Of a stretch of DNA of 64,000 nt, positions 1 to 10,814 are shown one piece after another. A program made the position numbers and the translations under genes. Each line of letters opens with the position of its first letter. The stretch's first letter is position 1. A model generated the notes under the pieces. That model saw nothing but the letters and a program-made list of their open reading frames with translations. It made no database searches and had not been told where the DNA came from. Source of the DNA: Turnera subulata (Eukaryota > Streptophyta > Magnoliopsida > Malpighiales > Passifloraceae). The stretch spans positions 212,833 to 276,832 of the forward strand of contig JAKUCV010002775.1 in the NCBI GenBank assembly GCA_028386065.3, given 5' to 3'.

Positions 1-1381
1 AAAATAAAACAAGTTTTACTCATGCATTTCATAGCATCATTTCAATCACAAAATGTGTTTTCAAATAATGAACATCGATGTAGTAAGTTTAGACATCGAT
101 GTTGCTGCCTTAAAACTTCTTCCAAAACGGGCAGTAAGGTCTGAACATCGATGTTGGCATCCCAAACATCGATGTTCTCATGACCGTTGCACTTAAAAAT
201 GGTATGCCCGATCAAAACATCGATGTTGCGATTTGAGACATCGATGTTCTTCATATTGATTTTTAATCTTCTTGGCAGTAGCTCCAAAACATCGATGTTG
301 GATTATAAAACATCGATGTTCTTGTGACCGTTGGTCAAAACATCAATGTTGTAATTAAAACATCGATGTTGTGATTTCTTCAAGGTTTTCCAAAATTTGG
401 CAAAAGCGGAAAAACATCGATGTTCTATTGGAAACATCGATGTTCTGATAATTGATTTCAAAAAGAATTTTGCCGAAGCCAAAAAACATCGATGTTTTAT
501 TTTCCAACATCGATGTTCTTGCATAACACCATTTTCATCATATTTTTGCGAAGCTAAAAAACATCGATGTTGTAATTGAGAACATCGATGTTGTATCTGA
601 AAACATCGATGTTGCTCAGACAAACATCGATGTTCTACTAGCCGTTGGAGCAATAATTTAAAATTGCTGGCTAAAACATCGATGTTTAAAGTGAAAACAT
701 CGATGTTTTGCTGTTGTAGCAGACAACTTTTCAGCACCCACTATGTTTTGTTTAAGGCTGTTTTTGGGTGGATTTAAAACGGCTCTATAACTTTTCAAAG
801 CTATAAATTGAGCATTTTTAGCTGTGTTTTAGAACCAATCAACTCTCCACTTACATGCATTCATCTCATACATTCAAATCAATCTTTGTTGAGCCAATAT
901 CCTATTGAGGATTTGAGAGTTGCCTTTTAGAGCTTCATTTGTACACTCACATCTGCTCTTTGAGAGAGACCTCTTGTTTGATGATTATTGTGTTGTTATA
1001 CACCTTGAGGGAGGTTAGTTCCCTTGGTTAGATTCATAAGAAGAGGGGTATATCTTCTTGTGTGAGAAGTCTTGAAGTGAGGTATCTTCAAGCAAGAGAG
1101 CTGAAGTTCATATGACTTGAACTTTCAGGGTTTAGGATTCTTGTGACTAGAATTCTTAGGTTGTAACGGTTTGTTAAGCACCCGTAAGCTTAACGTAGAT
1201 AGTGAAATCTTCAAGTGAGACTTGAAAGACTAGATTAGCCACACTAGTAGAGTGTGTGTGAACCAGGATAAATTGCTTGTGTCCTTCATTCTTTCAATTC
1301 CGCATTTAATTCCTGCTTATTTCATTTTTATTCGATTATCGCTATTCACCCCCCTCTAGCGAAGGGCTATTGTTTCTAACA
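1..1381 (+). mobile_element. Copia-type LTR, 3' part (SIRE/Maximus-like)
   Basis: The stretch reads as the promoter-distal part and 3' end of a long LTR. Its last part has the C-rich block followed by CTCTAGCG near 1347-1360 and ends TTCTAACA at about 1381, a terminus I know from SIRE/Maximus-type copia LTRs. No initiator-Met primer site (TGGTATCAGAGC) follows, so this is a 3' LTR or solo LTR and not a 5' LTR. The next bases read as gypsy gag, so the LTR was probably inserted there. The left end lies outside the window. The lineage is recalled from motif memory and could be wrong; the LTR nature is more secure than the family. Confidence 0.6.
72..706. repeat. Array of 19 perfect ACATCGATGT palindromes in pairs
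   Basis: Perfect copies of the self-complementary 10-mer ACATCGATGT start at 72, 93, 145, 166, 217, 238, 289, 310, 360, 414, 434, 486, 507, 561, 582, 603, 624, 676 and 697; a one-mismatch copy starts at 340. Spacing alternates 20-21 bp within a pair and 50-54 bp between pairs, giving a higher-order unit of about 72 bp. Two irregular steps occur: an extra degenerate half at 340 and an extra pair at 603/624. Sequence between palindromes is only loosely repeated (for example TGACCGTTG at 181 and 325), so the palindromes are better conserved than the unit that carries them. Both strands show the same reading because of the symmetry. Confidence 0.95.
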
Positions 1382-2031
1382 AACAGTTGGTGAAAGATCT
1401 CAACCGATTCAGGTACGAATTTCTTGTTATTCGGTTTACCCCGTTTCACTTGGATCCTCCATTACTTCTGGGCTTTCTGCTGCGTATTTTGATTGTCAAT
1501 GTTTGCATGCCCGGTTAGGGCATACTCATGGATCTCAAACAGAAAGAGGATGACTATAACCTTGATCATTTGGCGCTATTTCCGAGTGCAAGATTCCCCG
1601 ACTAGTTCAAGATGCCGGACTTTGACAAGTTTGACGGCTCGGGTTGTCCATACACTCATTTGAAGATCTATGTTCTCACTCTCCATCTGATGGGTATTGG
1701 TGAAGAATTAATGTCACAATTGTTCCAACATTCCTTGGGAGGGGCGGCCTTGAAGTTGTTCATGTCTTTGGATGATAGCCGGATTTCCAAGTGGGAGCAC
1801 ATTTGCAAGGAGTTTGTCGAAGAATACAAGTATAACATTGAGGTTGATGTCACCAAGAGGGATCTCAAAACCACTAAGAAACATGCTCAAGAAACCTTCT
1901 TTGCGTTCATTACTAGGTGGCGCAACAAGGCCTCTCTTATGGTGAAACGTCCATCCGATGAAGATCAAGTCGAAATGGTAATCAAGAACTTGCAACCGGC
2001 ATATTATGAGCGCATGGTGGGTGATGTGGGC
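1382..2031 (+). pseudogene. Ty3/gypsy (Tat/Ogre-like) gag fragment
   Basis: The open part from 1612 encodes a Retrotrans_gag-type segment: an opening like FDKFDGSGCPYTHLK, a central W-x-x-I-x-x-x-F-x-x-x-YKYN block, an alternating basic region and a closing YYERMVGDVG. These are the usual landmarks of Tat/Ogre-lineage Gag. The frame extends upstream through LFPSARFPD but meets a TAG near 1602, so the fragment is dead. It stops at 2031, where an Athila-type LTR begins; the rest of gag is not seen. Gag forms the virus-like particle of the retrotransposon in the cytoplasm. Family assignment is from motif pattern only. Confidence 0.75.
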
Positions 2032-4115
2032 TGTGAGTCTTGCAAGTGCACAGAGTAGTTGTAGTACTCTATCAAGGTCGTATCCACAGGGACTGGGATG
2101 AGTCTGTTACACCTTACCTTAGGCGAATTAGGCTTGAGACAATTAAACAAAAATGGATTATGGGTGATTGCAAATCGAAATTAAATTAAGCAAGAGAATA
2201 AAAAGTAATAGTAATGTTGAAGTAGGTGAAAATCAGGTTTTGGTGAAATCTTAGGCATCCAGGGATTCACATGTCTTGCCTTTATGCTCTAAAAATTGCT
2301 CAAAAGCATCATCACAGGCTGGGCCTGTGTGACGCCCTGTGTTTAATAAGAAGTCTTAAAGGGGCTCCCAACCTAATGTACTACCAACGGCTTTCGATCT
2401 TATTGATAGTTCCCTAAGCTTCCATTTACCCCCTGTCACTAGAGTAGACATCCACTTAGAGGTGAAGTTTGGTGTTGGTGCTAATTAGCCACAGTCTCTA
2501 CCTATCTTCTTTCGAATGGCTAGGGAGGGAAGGCTGACTATTGTTGGTCTGGCACACTTGGCTTCTCCTTTCAGTCCTTCACCAAGCTGCCACTTGATTT
2601 AAATAGACTACTCAATAATCAATCAAGAATCAGATTAGAAATGGTGTCATTCTTTCTTGACTGTGTCGTAACAGACTGAGACAGTACTGAGTCCGTGACT
2701 GAGCCTGTGGTTGAGCCTGTCGAGAACACAAAGTCAATTACACAGATCAGTTCTTGTAGGTGCTCTCAACCTATACTGAACCCAATTGTTTTCACTCACA
2801 GGTTCCTCCCAACGTTCTCACTCATCCTAATGCTTTAACATCGGTCAAACTAAGGGGATTAAGAATTGGTGTTGAGGCTAATTCCTCAATTAGTTCCTAA
2901 TTTCTCTCGAAACTAAGAGCTAAGGGTTGGTTGTTGTTGTTCCAGCAACTATGGTTTCTCCTTTCGATCCTTCATCTAGCTACCTATAATTATATATGGG
3001 TTTGATCAAGACTCAAACATGGAGCAAGTTTGCAACAACCAAACAAGAAAAAACGGTTAAGAACATAGGAAGAGCAATTTATTGCACTAAGAACAGAGAC
3101 ATGCTTCACCCCTTCAACCTAAGAGGGGTTGTTTACTTCATAATCAAGGTTACAAAATCAATAGAAATTAAAGGTAGTATAATGTTTGGAACCAAGCTAG
3201 AGGTTAGGGAAAACACGATTTCTGCCCAGAAAAAGGCTGCAGAATCGTGTTTTCCCCTTGAACCCTTTGTTCCAAGGTTCTGCAGGTTATGGGTATTGAT
3301 CGAGGGGTCTAGTTCGATTTTTGTTCTTCCTTTCTCCTTCTCTTTTATCGTGCAGATTCCTCTCTTCTCTTCTCTCCCACGTGCTAGATGGTATGGCAGT
3401 TGGGCAAGTTGAGCTTCAGTTGCCCATCTTGCTCCTCGAGGTAAGGCAGCTTGGGAGGTGTGCCGAATGGGTGAAATTTGCAGATTTTAGAAGACTTAGG
3501 GGGGAGGATAATAGTTCTTTAATCGTTAAATTCTTCGGGTGTGATGATTATCCCCTCTGTCCCATGCTTAGAGTCTTCTGAGTCGCTCAGGTCATGATTG
3601 CAGAGTTGAAGGGTTTGCAAGTGGTGAAGCTCTGCAAGTGGTTGAGATTAATATTCTTTTCTTCGCATTCTGGTCATTTGCAGATTCCACAGGCTGAGCT
3701 TGTGTTGGGCCTGTGCCTGAGGCTGTGTGCGATCTCTTCCCATTTTTCTGTGCAATTGAATTTAGCTCTATTTGGGATTGATGTAGTGGCGTGATGGCTT
3801 CATGGATCAAGGCAAAGGTGGTGAAATCCAGTGGATAACTTGTGAATGGAGGGGGATTCATGGCTTTTCACTGATTTTGCAATGAACAACAGGCTGTCAA
3901 ACAGGCTCACGCTGTGCCAGAGGCTGTTTCATCAAATTCTCCAATAAAATCTCCAAAATTCTTCAAAGTGCACCTAGAATCACTAATCATATAGTAAGGG
4001 ATGGGATTTAACAGAATATGATGAAATAATGCAAAGTAAGGCATATAGTCATGATAAATCGAGAGAAAGTATATCTAAAATCATGCCTAAAACTATGCAT
4101 ATTTCATGTGCATCA
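2032..4115 (-). mobile_element. Athila-type LTR (3' LTR of a minus-strand element)
   Basis: Read on the minus strand the block starts TGATGCACATG at 4115 and ends GACTCACA at 2032, about 2.08 kb. Directly upstream of its start (plus coordinates 4116-4155) is the purine-rich TTGCTTGAGGACAAGC motif followed by TTTGGGTTATTT, the usual polypurine-tract neighbourhood of Athila-type elements, so this is a 3' LTR. The same family occurs in plus orientation as a solo LTR at 34253-36315; shared landmarks include the CTACAACAACCG/GTGCACTTGCA end and the GGTTCAACCCAG-type text. The left flank is gag of another element. No matching 5-bp duplication was found on the far side, which is not recognisable in this window. 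Confidence 0.8.
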
Positions 4116-5567
4116 AAATAACCCAAACTGAAGATTTTGCTTGTCCTCAAGCAATCAGAAGAGAAAAGAAGGCATGATTTCGAAAGGAAGTAAAACAATT
4201 CCAATGCATCAGATTTTCGCTAGGTTTCTCCCTTGTGGTGTCCCAATTTAGGCATCCTCTTATTCTTTCTTAAAAACTGCATAGACTCTAATCCATGTCA
4301 GTAGTTTTGTCATAAAAATCACAGGAATAATTTTGCAACTGGCTTCCATTCCTTCAGTCATTCGAGGAATTTAGTTAAAGATTGAAATGTGGAAAACAAT
4401 TCCTTATATGTAGACCCATTACCTCTTCTCTCTACTCATGTGCATAAATCATCAAGCTAGGATCACTAGGACTTATTCATGTTGTATTGAGGCTAGGTGA
4501 GGGTTGTCAAAGAAGGGTGGATGGTTTTTACAAGGGTCAATGGCTTGTGAACTCGATTTCTTTTGTTTTTGTTTATGAACAGCATGAGACAGTGTAGAGG
4601 TTGTTTGACCCTGTATTTTCTGCGGTCTCACACTCTTCAGTAACTGTGTCCCAATACTTCAGCCATTCTTGATGTAACCACTGATTCCAACAGATAGATT
4701 GGATTTGTGTTCCTTGGTGTAGTATGATTTTCTAGATGTTGTCCTTGCCCTTCCTCCCTTTCTTTATTTTTGTTTTTCTTTTCTTTTTTTTTTTCTTCTT
4801 CCCATATGTTTTTCATTTTTCTTTTTTTTTCAAGGGGAGGATGGCGTTCGTGCATCTGGTGCCTTTTTGAATTTTGCACTGGCTGAGCATGGGTCATCTC
4901 TATTTCTAATATTGATCAAATCTTGCTCACAGGATCATCGACAGGGTGAGGCTGTTTGAAAGAGTTTGTGCCCTTAGACACTGATGGCCCCTGCTTATGG
5001 CTGTAAATGGTTGAGGGTGGACTGTGCAGGGTAATTGAATGAAATGGGGGCCATCTTGATTGGCTCAAATGAGGTTGCAAGGGTTAGATGAGAGGTGCGG
5101 GTTGGTGTAGTCTGTTTGGTGTGCCAAAGACGGCCTAGATCCTTTCCTTGCTTGTAGACTTTGCTTAAATTTTGCCTTCACAGAAGTAATGGCCTGTTCT
5201 AAGGTAAACAGGCTGAGCCTGTTTGTTTAGAAAAATTCCTTAACATGGTCATTCTCTTGACAGAGTTCATGGAATGTAGTTGCTTGATTATTCATGTTCT
5301 GTTTTGGAAGAAAAATAAGACAAGTCATAAAATTTTGGTTTTGAGTGGAATTTAAATGGAACAAGAGAGATAATGAGAGTGACAATATCAACTAAACTCC
5401 AAAAAATTCCAAGGCATAATGGAGAACGTCAGGCTTCTTCCGCCGCTGAATCACACAACCCAGAAGGGAAGGCCATTCAAAAAAAAAAGGAAAAAAGAAA
5501 GGGTTTAACCAAATAAAAAAGAGTTTTTGAAGTCTTACGATAAGCGGCCAAAGGAAATGAAGTCAAG
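4116..5567 (-). other. Athila-type 3' non-coding region with polypurine tract
   Basis: No coding potential is visible. The part next to the LTR holds the polypurine motif on the minus strand. The block also carries the dispersed motif CAGGCT...AGCCTG seen in the adjoining LTR; the best copy, AAACAGGCTGAGCCTGTTT at 5206-5224, is a perfect palindrome around a central G. A pyrimidine-rich run lies at 4740-4830. The upper boundary with the Tat ORF1 region is uncertain. Confidence 0.5.
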
Positions 5568-5820
5568 TTACAAGTCGCTTGGAGAAGGCCTGAGGAAGGG
5601 AATTTTCGAAACTAACCAAGCACATGTAAAAGAACTACGTGAACCTGATTTCATGAGCTTTCTCAAAACAAGATAAAAAAGAAGAAAAAAACAAAAAAAT
5701 AGAAGAAAAAGAAAAGTGATGACAAGCCATGAACACATAGGAAGCCCGAACTGGGTCCGGTTCCGTTTATTAAGAAGTAGTCTAGAGATTAACAAAACAG
5801 ATAAGGAGAATTTTGTTCAC

Positions 5821-7185
5821 TCATTTATTCGCATGCATTATGAATGTAAAGAGATAATTGCTAAGATAGGACTCAATTCTTCTTGTGTTTCTTCCGACTC
5901 GACTCGCCCTCCTCGTCTTTACCCTTTTTGATAAGGCATTCAGGGGACTCAAATTCCGGAGGCGCAGGTTCTTCCATAAACACCTCCCTTGAAAAAACAC
6001 AAAGACCTCTCTGAAGCAGCCACATCTTTTCTCAACCATTCTAAGTATGACGTAGGGATGAATCTCAAAGTGGCTGCCAGTTGATTCCCTTAAAGGCAAA
6101 GCCCAACCTCCCTTGACAGCTTTCAAGGTTGCAACCTTCATAGGCCCTATCACCGGAATCAGAATATCAGAGGGAACTATCTGTTCTAAGCAGAACTGCC
6201 TTAGAACCCTGCTCGGACGATAGTATGTAGATCTTTCTACACCTGGGAGTGTGACCCATTCATTGCACAAGGTACGGATGACTACCTCTTGCATCCCAAG
6301 CCACTGACAGAACCAGATGATTTGTTCAGCTTTGAGGCCCTTCATATAGAAGACCCAGTTTCAGATGGTGTTGAAGAAGACTAAATAACCATGACGAATA
6401 TAGTTTGTGGGATCAACCCGACGTCGTTCAATCAATGTAAGGTGTCCGCACAACCACATCTGTAAAAGGGAAAAAGGTCAACACCATGAAATTGACAATC
6501 GGAGTGTAGGAGGGACAAGACATGTACCTGAAGCATAAGAGGGGAGCCGGACATGAGGGCAACGGGATTATCTGACAATATGTCCAAGAAATTGAGAGTT
6601 TTGCCCAATATGATAGGACCTAGACTCTTTTCATCAAAAGAGTCTAGCCACCAGCGCACCAATTCGAAAAGGGAAAACACCAGGGGTTCCTACCAACAGA
6701 AATTCGTGTGTCATCACAAGAGCAAGGGCATGATTACGCTCCTCCCTCAAATTGAAGTCTTCCTCCCAGGGGTGTTGTTCTGAGCTTCCCAGGATGTATC
6801 GGTCAATGATATTCGTTAGCTCCAGATGATTGTTTTGATTCAGGAAGAAGTCGACCTGACCTTCACTTAGGAAGAGGAATTTGCTAACTTCTTTCAAGAC
6901 AACATCGTCAAGGGAAACCATGGCAACACCCTTCATGAATTTAGCATTCAAGAAGGTGTTGAACTCATCAATAGTGGGGCATAACTCTATCATATCTTGG
7001 CCGAAGCGGAATACACGGCGACTCTTATCCCAAAATTTGGCAGCAGCACGAATCAGACTCTCTTCTATCACCACACCGTGAAGCTTGAACATTCTGGACA
7101 AGCCCAGCAGTGCAATGTCCATACGACATACAGGGGGGACACTCGCCATCCACTTGAGCACATTAGCATGGAAATCATTACTCAT
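5821..7185 (-). pseudogene. Tat/Ogre ORF1, plant-mobile-domain-like, broken
   Basis: The minus strand starts at an ATG (7185) and encodes MSNDFHANVLKWMASVP followed by FWDKSRRVFRFGQ and ELCPTIDEFNTFL, the hallmark N-terminal block of the aminotransferase-like/plant-mobile-domain proteins carried as ORF1 by Ogre/Tat elements. Later blocks match the same family: ILGKTLNFLDILSD with GSPLMLQ, then WVTLPGVERSTYYRPSRVLRQF. The frame is broken by a frameshift near 6675 and an in-frame TGA near 6363. A 68-bp GT-AG segment interrupts the frame between GSPLMLQ and MWLCGHL. The function of ORF1 is unknown. The start lies only about 65 bp below a TATA box, with no U5 or primer site between, which is odd for a standard element. 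Confidence 0.7.
6460..6527 (-). other. Probable 68-bp intron inside ORF1
   Basis: On the minus strand the exon end CTTCAG is followed by GTACATG, and the segment closes with a pyrimidine-rich CCCTTTTACAG. Removing it joins the conserved GSPLMLQ block in phase 0 to MWLCGHL, as expected from the family, whereas the unspliced reading runs to a stop. The length is at the short end for plant introns. Inferred from sequence only. Confidence 0.55.
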
Positions 7186-7250
7186 GGTTGCCTTAGGTGT
7201 GATTGAGATATGTTATGACGAATTTTTGGGGTCTCTGGGTACCCAGGGGT

Positions 7251-7259
7251 TTATTTATA
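7251..7259 (-). promoter_or_regulatory. TATA box upstream of ORF1
   Basis: The minus strand reads TATAAATAA followed by ACCCC, the same core and 3' context as the TATA box of the Tat LTR at 11105, so this is probably a U3-derived promoter. It lies about 65 bp above the ORF1 ATG. Confidence 0.55.
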
Positions 7260-7336
7260 ATATTTTAGGGTCGGTGGAATTCGTAAAAATCCTAAAGCCC
7301 AAGTCCAAAGACCGAAAAGGAAATTCTAGGGATTCA

Positions 7337-7446
7337 CGACCGCCACTACCGGCGGTCATGTCATGAAGACCACCGCCGCCGGCGGTCATCCATGCAAGAC
7401 CGCCTAACAGCAGCGGTCATCCACCCACATGACCGCCGGCTCGATA
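7337..7446. repeat. GACCGCC/GGCGGTC inverted-motif cluster
   Basis: The block holds repeated GACCGCC and GGCGGTC heptamers in both orientations, often joined to CAT, for example a hairpin-forming pair at 7339-7358. GC content is far above that of the neighbours. Related clusters occupy the matching U3 position in the plus-strand LTRs at about 9875-9950 and 10880-10985, which links this promoter to the same Tat LTR family. Confidence 0.8.
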
Positions 7447-7599
7447 GCATGGGCCCGCTCGGAAAATCCCAAAAAATTCAAGAAAAATTGGGGAGAGGGA
7501 AGAAGGGTAGCGGAGAGAAAATAAAAAGAAAAGGAGAGAAAAAAGAGGAGGTTACACCCGTTTATTTGGATCAAACTGTTCACTGAGATAAGGGGCACC

Positions 7600-9237
7600 T
7601 GTTAACTTTACTTGAATTTGCAGTAATAAATGTTTTTGTGTGTGAACAATGTCTTGCGTGCATAACCTGTCAAGCTTTAATGCACGTTAGGGCACGTCAC
7701 CCCCACCCTTGATTCTCAGGGGCATAATAAGCCCATCCCTCATTTGATGTCAGGTTGAAACACCCGAGGATAATTGATAGAACAGGGGCACACTGAAATC
7801 CATCTTTAAAACCATTGAAAAACACTAGGGGCATCACACCCCCACTTTTGGTTTGTATATCAAGGGGCACAACACACCCCAGTACCATCAAACCCAATTT
7901 ATTGACAGAAGAGGCATGGGATCCAAACAACCTAGCTGTGAGGCAACACCTTTCTTAAAACCTATGAGATTGTAAGGGAACCAAAAATACCAAAATGACC
8001 CCAGATATACATCCAACCCAAACCACGAGAGGACCCAGTCAAAAGCCGAAGACCTAGTCTTTGCGACCCGGAGAGTTGAGGAAATCCAGTCAAAAGCCGA
8101 AGACCTAGCCTTCCTTACCTTGAGATATGAGATAACCCAATCCAAACCCTGGGGCCCGATCCCCGCAATCGCAAGTTGAGACAAACCTAGACATGAACCG
8201 CCCAAAGCCAAGGATCCAGTTCTTGCAACCTTGAGATGATCAAAAATAGAAAACTCAACCATGAGGGACCCAGACGCGAGTGAACTGAGAGAGGGGCCAA
8301 CACTAAAAAGCCAGGGAGCCGGTCCTTGCAAAACCAAGTTATGAGGGGATCCAGACATGAGCGAATCCAAACGTGAAAGAGATCAGATAAGAGTAGACCC
8401 AGACATGAGGGAAATCGGAGAGGAACGAACACAGAAGACCCAACCATAAGGAAACCCAAACATGAGAAAAACAGGTTGAAAGCCAAGAGCCCAGCCCTTG
8501 CAAACCTTGAGATGAGCCGACCTTGAGACATACGAGTCAGAAGCCGAGAACCCAGCTCTCACAAACCCCGGGACGAGATGATTCCCAAACTAAAATGTTG
8601 AGTATCCAGTTGACAAAGATGAGATGATTCTTCGCCAACAACCCAATAGATGAGATGATTCCCAAAAACCATAACTTGGGATGAGATGATTCCCAAATCA
8701 AAACCTAGTTGACAAAGATGAGATGATTCTTTGCCAACAACCCGATAGATGAGATAATTCTATCGCCTCAGGATGAGATGATTCCCGAGAACCATAACTT
8801 GGGATGAGATGATTCCCAAATCAAAACCTAGTTCAAAAAGATGAGATGATTCTTTGCCAACAACCCAATAGATGAGATGATTCTATTGCCTCGGGATGAG
8901 ATGATTCCCGAAAACCATAACTTGGGATGAGATGATTCCCAAACCAAAACCTAGTTGACAAAGATGAGATGATTCTTTGCCAACAACCTGATAGATGAGA
9001 TGATTCTATCACCTCGGGATGAGATGATTCCCAAGAACCATAAATCTGCCATGAGATAATTCCCACAAACCGAGGGCCAGTCCCTCAAAAACCTTCGGGA
9101 TGAGATGATTCCCAAAGCGGAGCATGAGATGCTCCAACCCTTGGCCCATACCCCACACATCTATCATTCAAATTTGGTTGTTTCATTCTTACACTGTTTC
9201 GTCCTTAGTCTTTAAGGACTCATCAATGAGGGGCTTC
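7600..9237 (+). mobile_element. Tat-type 3' untranslated region ending in a polypurine tract
   Basis: No long open frame is convincing here. The first part (7690-7930) repeats the short motif GGGGCA(T/C) next to CACCCC. From about 7990 to 8570 degenerate units with AAAGCCGAAGACCTAG and CTTGAGATGAG recur, passing into a cleaner tandem array at 8577-9130. The block ends with TCATCAATGAGGGGCTTC, a plausible polypurine tract, directly before TGTTAACAC, the start of an LTR. Tat/Ogre elements are known to have hypervariable tandem repeats exactly there. Confidence 0.6.
8577..9130 (+). repeat. 123-bp tandem satellite built on GATGAGATGATTC
   Basis: The landmark ATAACTTGGGATGAG recurs at 8671, 8794 and 8918, with a degenerate copy at 9040, so the period is 122-124 bp. 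Each unit contains about four copies of GATGAGATGATTC about 31 bp apart, each followed by a different short tail (CCCAAA, TTTGCC, TATCGCC, CCCGA). The array thus has two levels of periodicity. It sits just upstream of the LTR at 9238. Confidence 0.92.
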
Positions 9238-10814
9238 TGTTAACACTCAAATTTGACCCATGTATTTTCTACTAAAATTGGATTTCGAACATGTTTGAAC
9301 TTAGGATTAATGAGATGATTTGATCTTAAGTTAAGGCATAATAAAAATTTAATTTAGTAGAATTAATTTATCTTGGTAATTTAAACCTATATGTGTTCGA
9401 ACTCTAGGATTAATGAGAAGATTTAATCTTAAGATAGAATATATATTAAGGTTTATTAAACCAAAATATGTTTTATTTTATTATTTGGGCTTTCTTAGTT
9501 TCAATCCAATTACGATGAGATGATTTATTTTTGAGTTAAGAATAAAGCTAGAGGCCCAAGGTTAATGAAATGAGAAGTCTCCAGAGTTTAACAAGCCCAT
9601 TAACAAATTTTTTGCAGGTTAATTTTAGCTCTGATTTTCGTGCAAAATCAGAATTAAATCATCTCTTGATTAGATTTTGTGTTTTTGGTATTATTTTGCT
9701 CAAAATGGGTGTTAATGTGTAATCAATCAGTTATGGAATGATTTAGAAGACTAATGATCAAGTAATGGAGTGATTCTGGGTTGATTAGGGGTTGATTATG
9801 CAGTAGGACCAAATCAGAGCTGAAATAGGGGGATTGGGGTTCGAAAAAAGAAAGAACGGGTGACATGCGAGGTGATCGACGGTCCTCTCGCAACGACCGC
9901 CGGGTGCTGGCAGACATCCACACATGACCCCTGGCCCTGGCCGTCATCAGGGCCTAGAATCTCCGATTTTTTTCGATTTTTGTTTCTAATTTGATCCTAC
10001 GCAATTTTGGACCAGATTTTCGGGCATAATGTTCACTATTAAGCAGGTCCACGCCCCTAGGTTTCCCAAAACACTATAAATAGGACCCCTCACACACATT
10101 TCAAAGGACACATTATTCTTCACATACACACCCATAAGCTTGAGTGCTTGGAGAAACTCTACCTCTCCAAGCCTAGAAACCTTTTATAGGTAGAAACTCT
10201 GGTAGAATTTTGTGGGAAACATTAGCAGTAGTCCAGCAAGGAGGAATCAAGAAGAGGATCAATCATTGAGCTTAGAAGTGGCAAGAAGGTGGGTGTAGAT
10301 CACAACCCAATTCAAGGAGCTAGAGGAGGGCTACAAGAGGTAACACTAATCCCTTTTTTTTTGATTCTGGCTGATTATATGCTGTTGCTTTTGATGATGT
10401 AAGCGGCGACTTAATGCCATGTTTAAAACTACGTGGCTTTGACCCCGGTCACTCGGGTACATAGGTAGTCTCGATTTTACAATGGGATGCAAGCCAATTC
10501 TTCTCCTCCTTCCCCTTTCTTTCGTTCTCCATATTTGCACACTTGCACAAGGCACACTTATACTTTTCAGTTGCACAAGGTTTTGACCCAACATGGATGG
10601 GTGCCTAACACCTTCCCATCTGTGATGAACCCCCGATCTCATGTCTTTGGTTCGCTATGATCATGTTGCCTAAAGGAGTCATACAAAGGTTTTTCCCAAA
10701 TGTCTTCCTTAATAAAATTTGGGTGGTGACTCCATTGACATGGGATTGACCCAAAGAAGAAGGTGAAAAGGAATAGGTGAGAGGACCCAAGTGATTTTGG
10801 GTCGGGTTCTCACA
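9238..10814 (+). mobile_element. Tat/Ogre-type LTR, complete
   Basis: The block begins TGTTAACAC after a polypurine tract and ends GGTTCTCACA, about 1.58 kb. It has a TATA box at 10075-10082, a downstream leader (CTCACACACATTTC), the ACTACGTGGCTTTGACC / GGGTACATAGG R-U5 text typical of Tat LTRs, an AATAAA-like signal near 10710 and the GGGTGGTGACTCC motif. The flanks (GCTTC left, AAGTC right) do not match, so this is not a simple solo LTR; the polypurine tract suggests the 3' LTR of a decayed element. Confidence 0.7.
10075..10082 (+). promoter_or_regulatory. LTR TATA box
   Basis: TATAAATA preceded by CAAAACAC and followed by GGACCCC, placed in the middle of the LTR as expected for the U3/R boundary. 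Confidence 0.75.

Noticed and set aside
72..706. CRISPR-like array (identical short repeats with regular spacing)
   Set aside because: The repeat is a 10-bp palindrome, spacers are related to each other and of two lengths, and the DNA is plant nuclear LTR sequence.
42..737. Open frames on both strands with repeated NIDV and HRC tetrads/triplets
   Set aside because: They are translations of the ACATCGATGT palindrome array; both strands read the same way and no start or codon bias supports a protein.
7392..7598. Small open frames near the ORF1 promoter
   Set aside because: They fall in GC-rich U3 motif repeats and purine-rich DNA, with no homology or conserved start.
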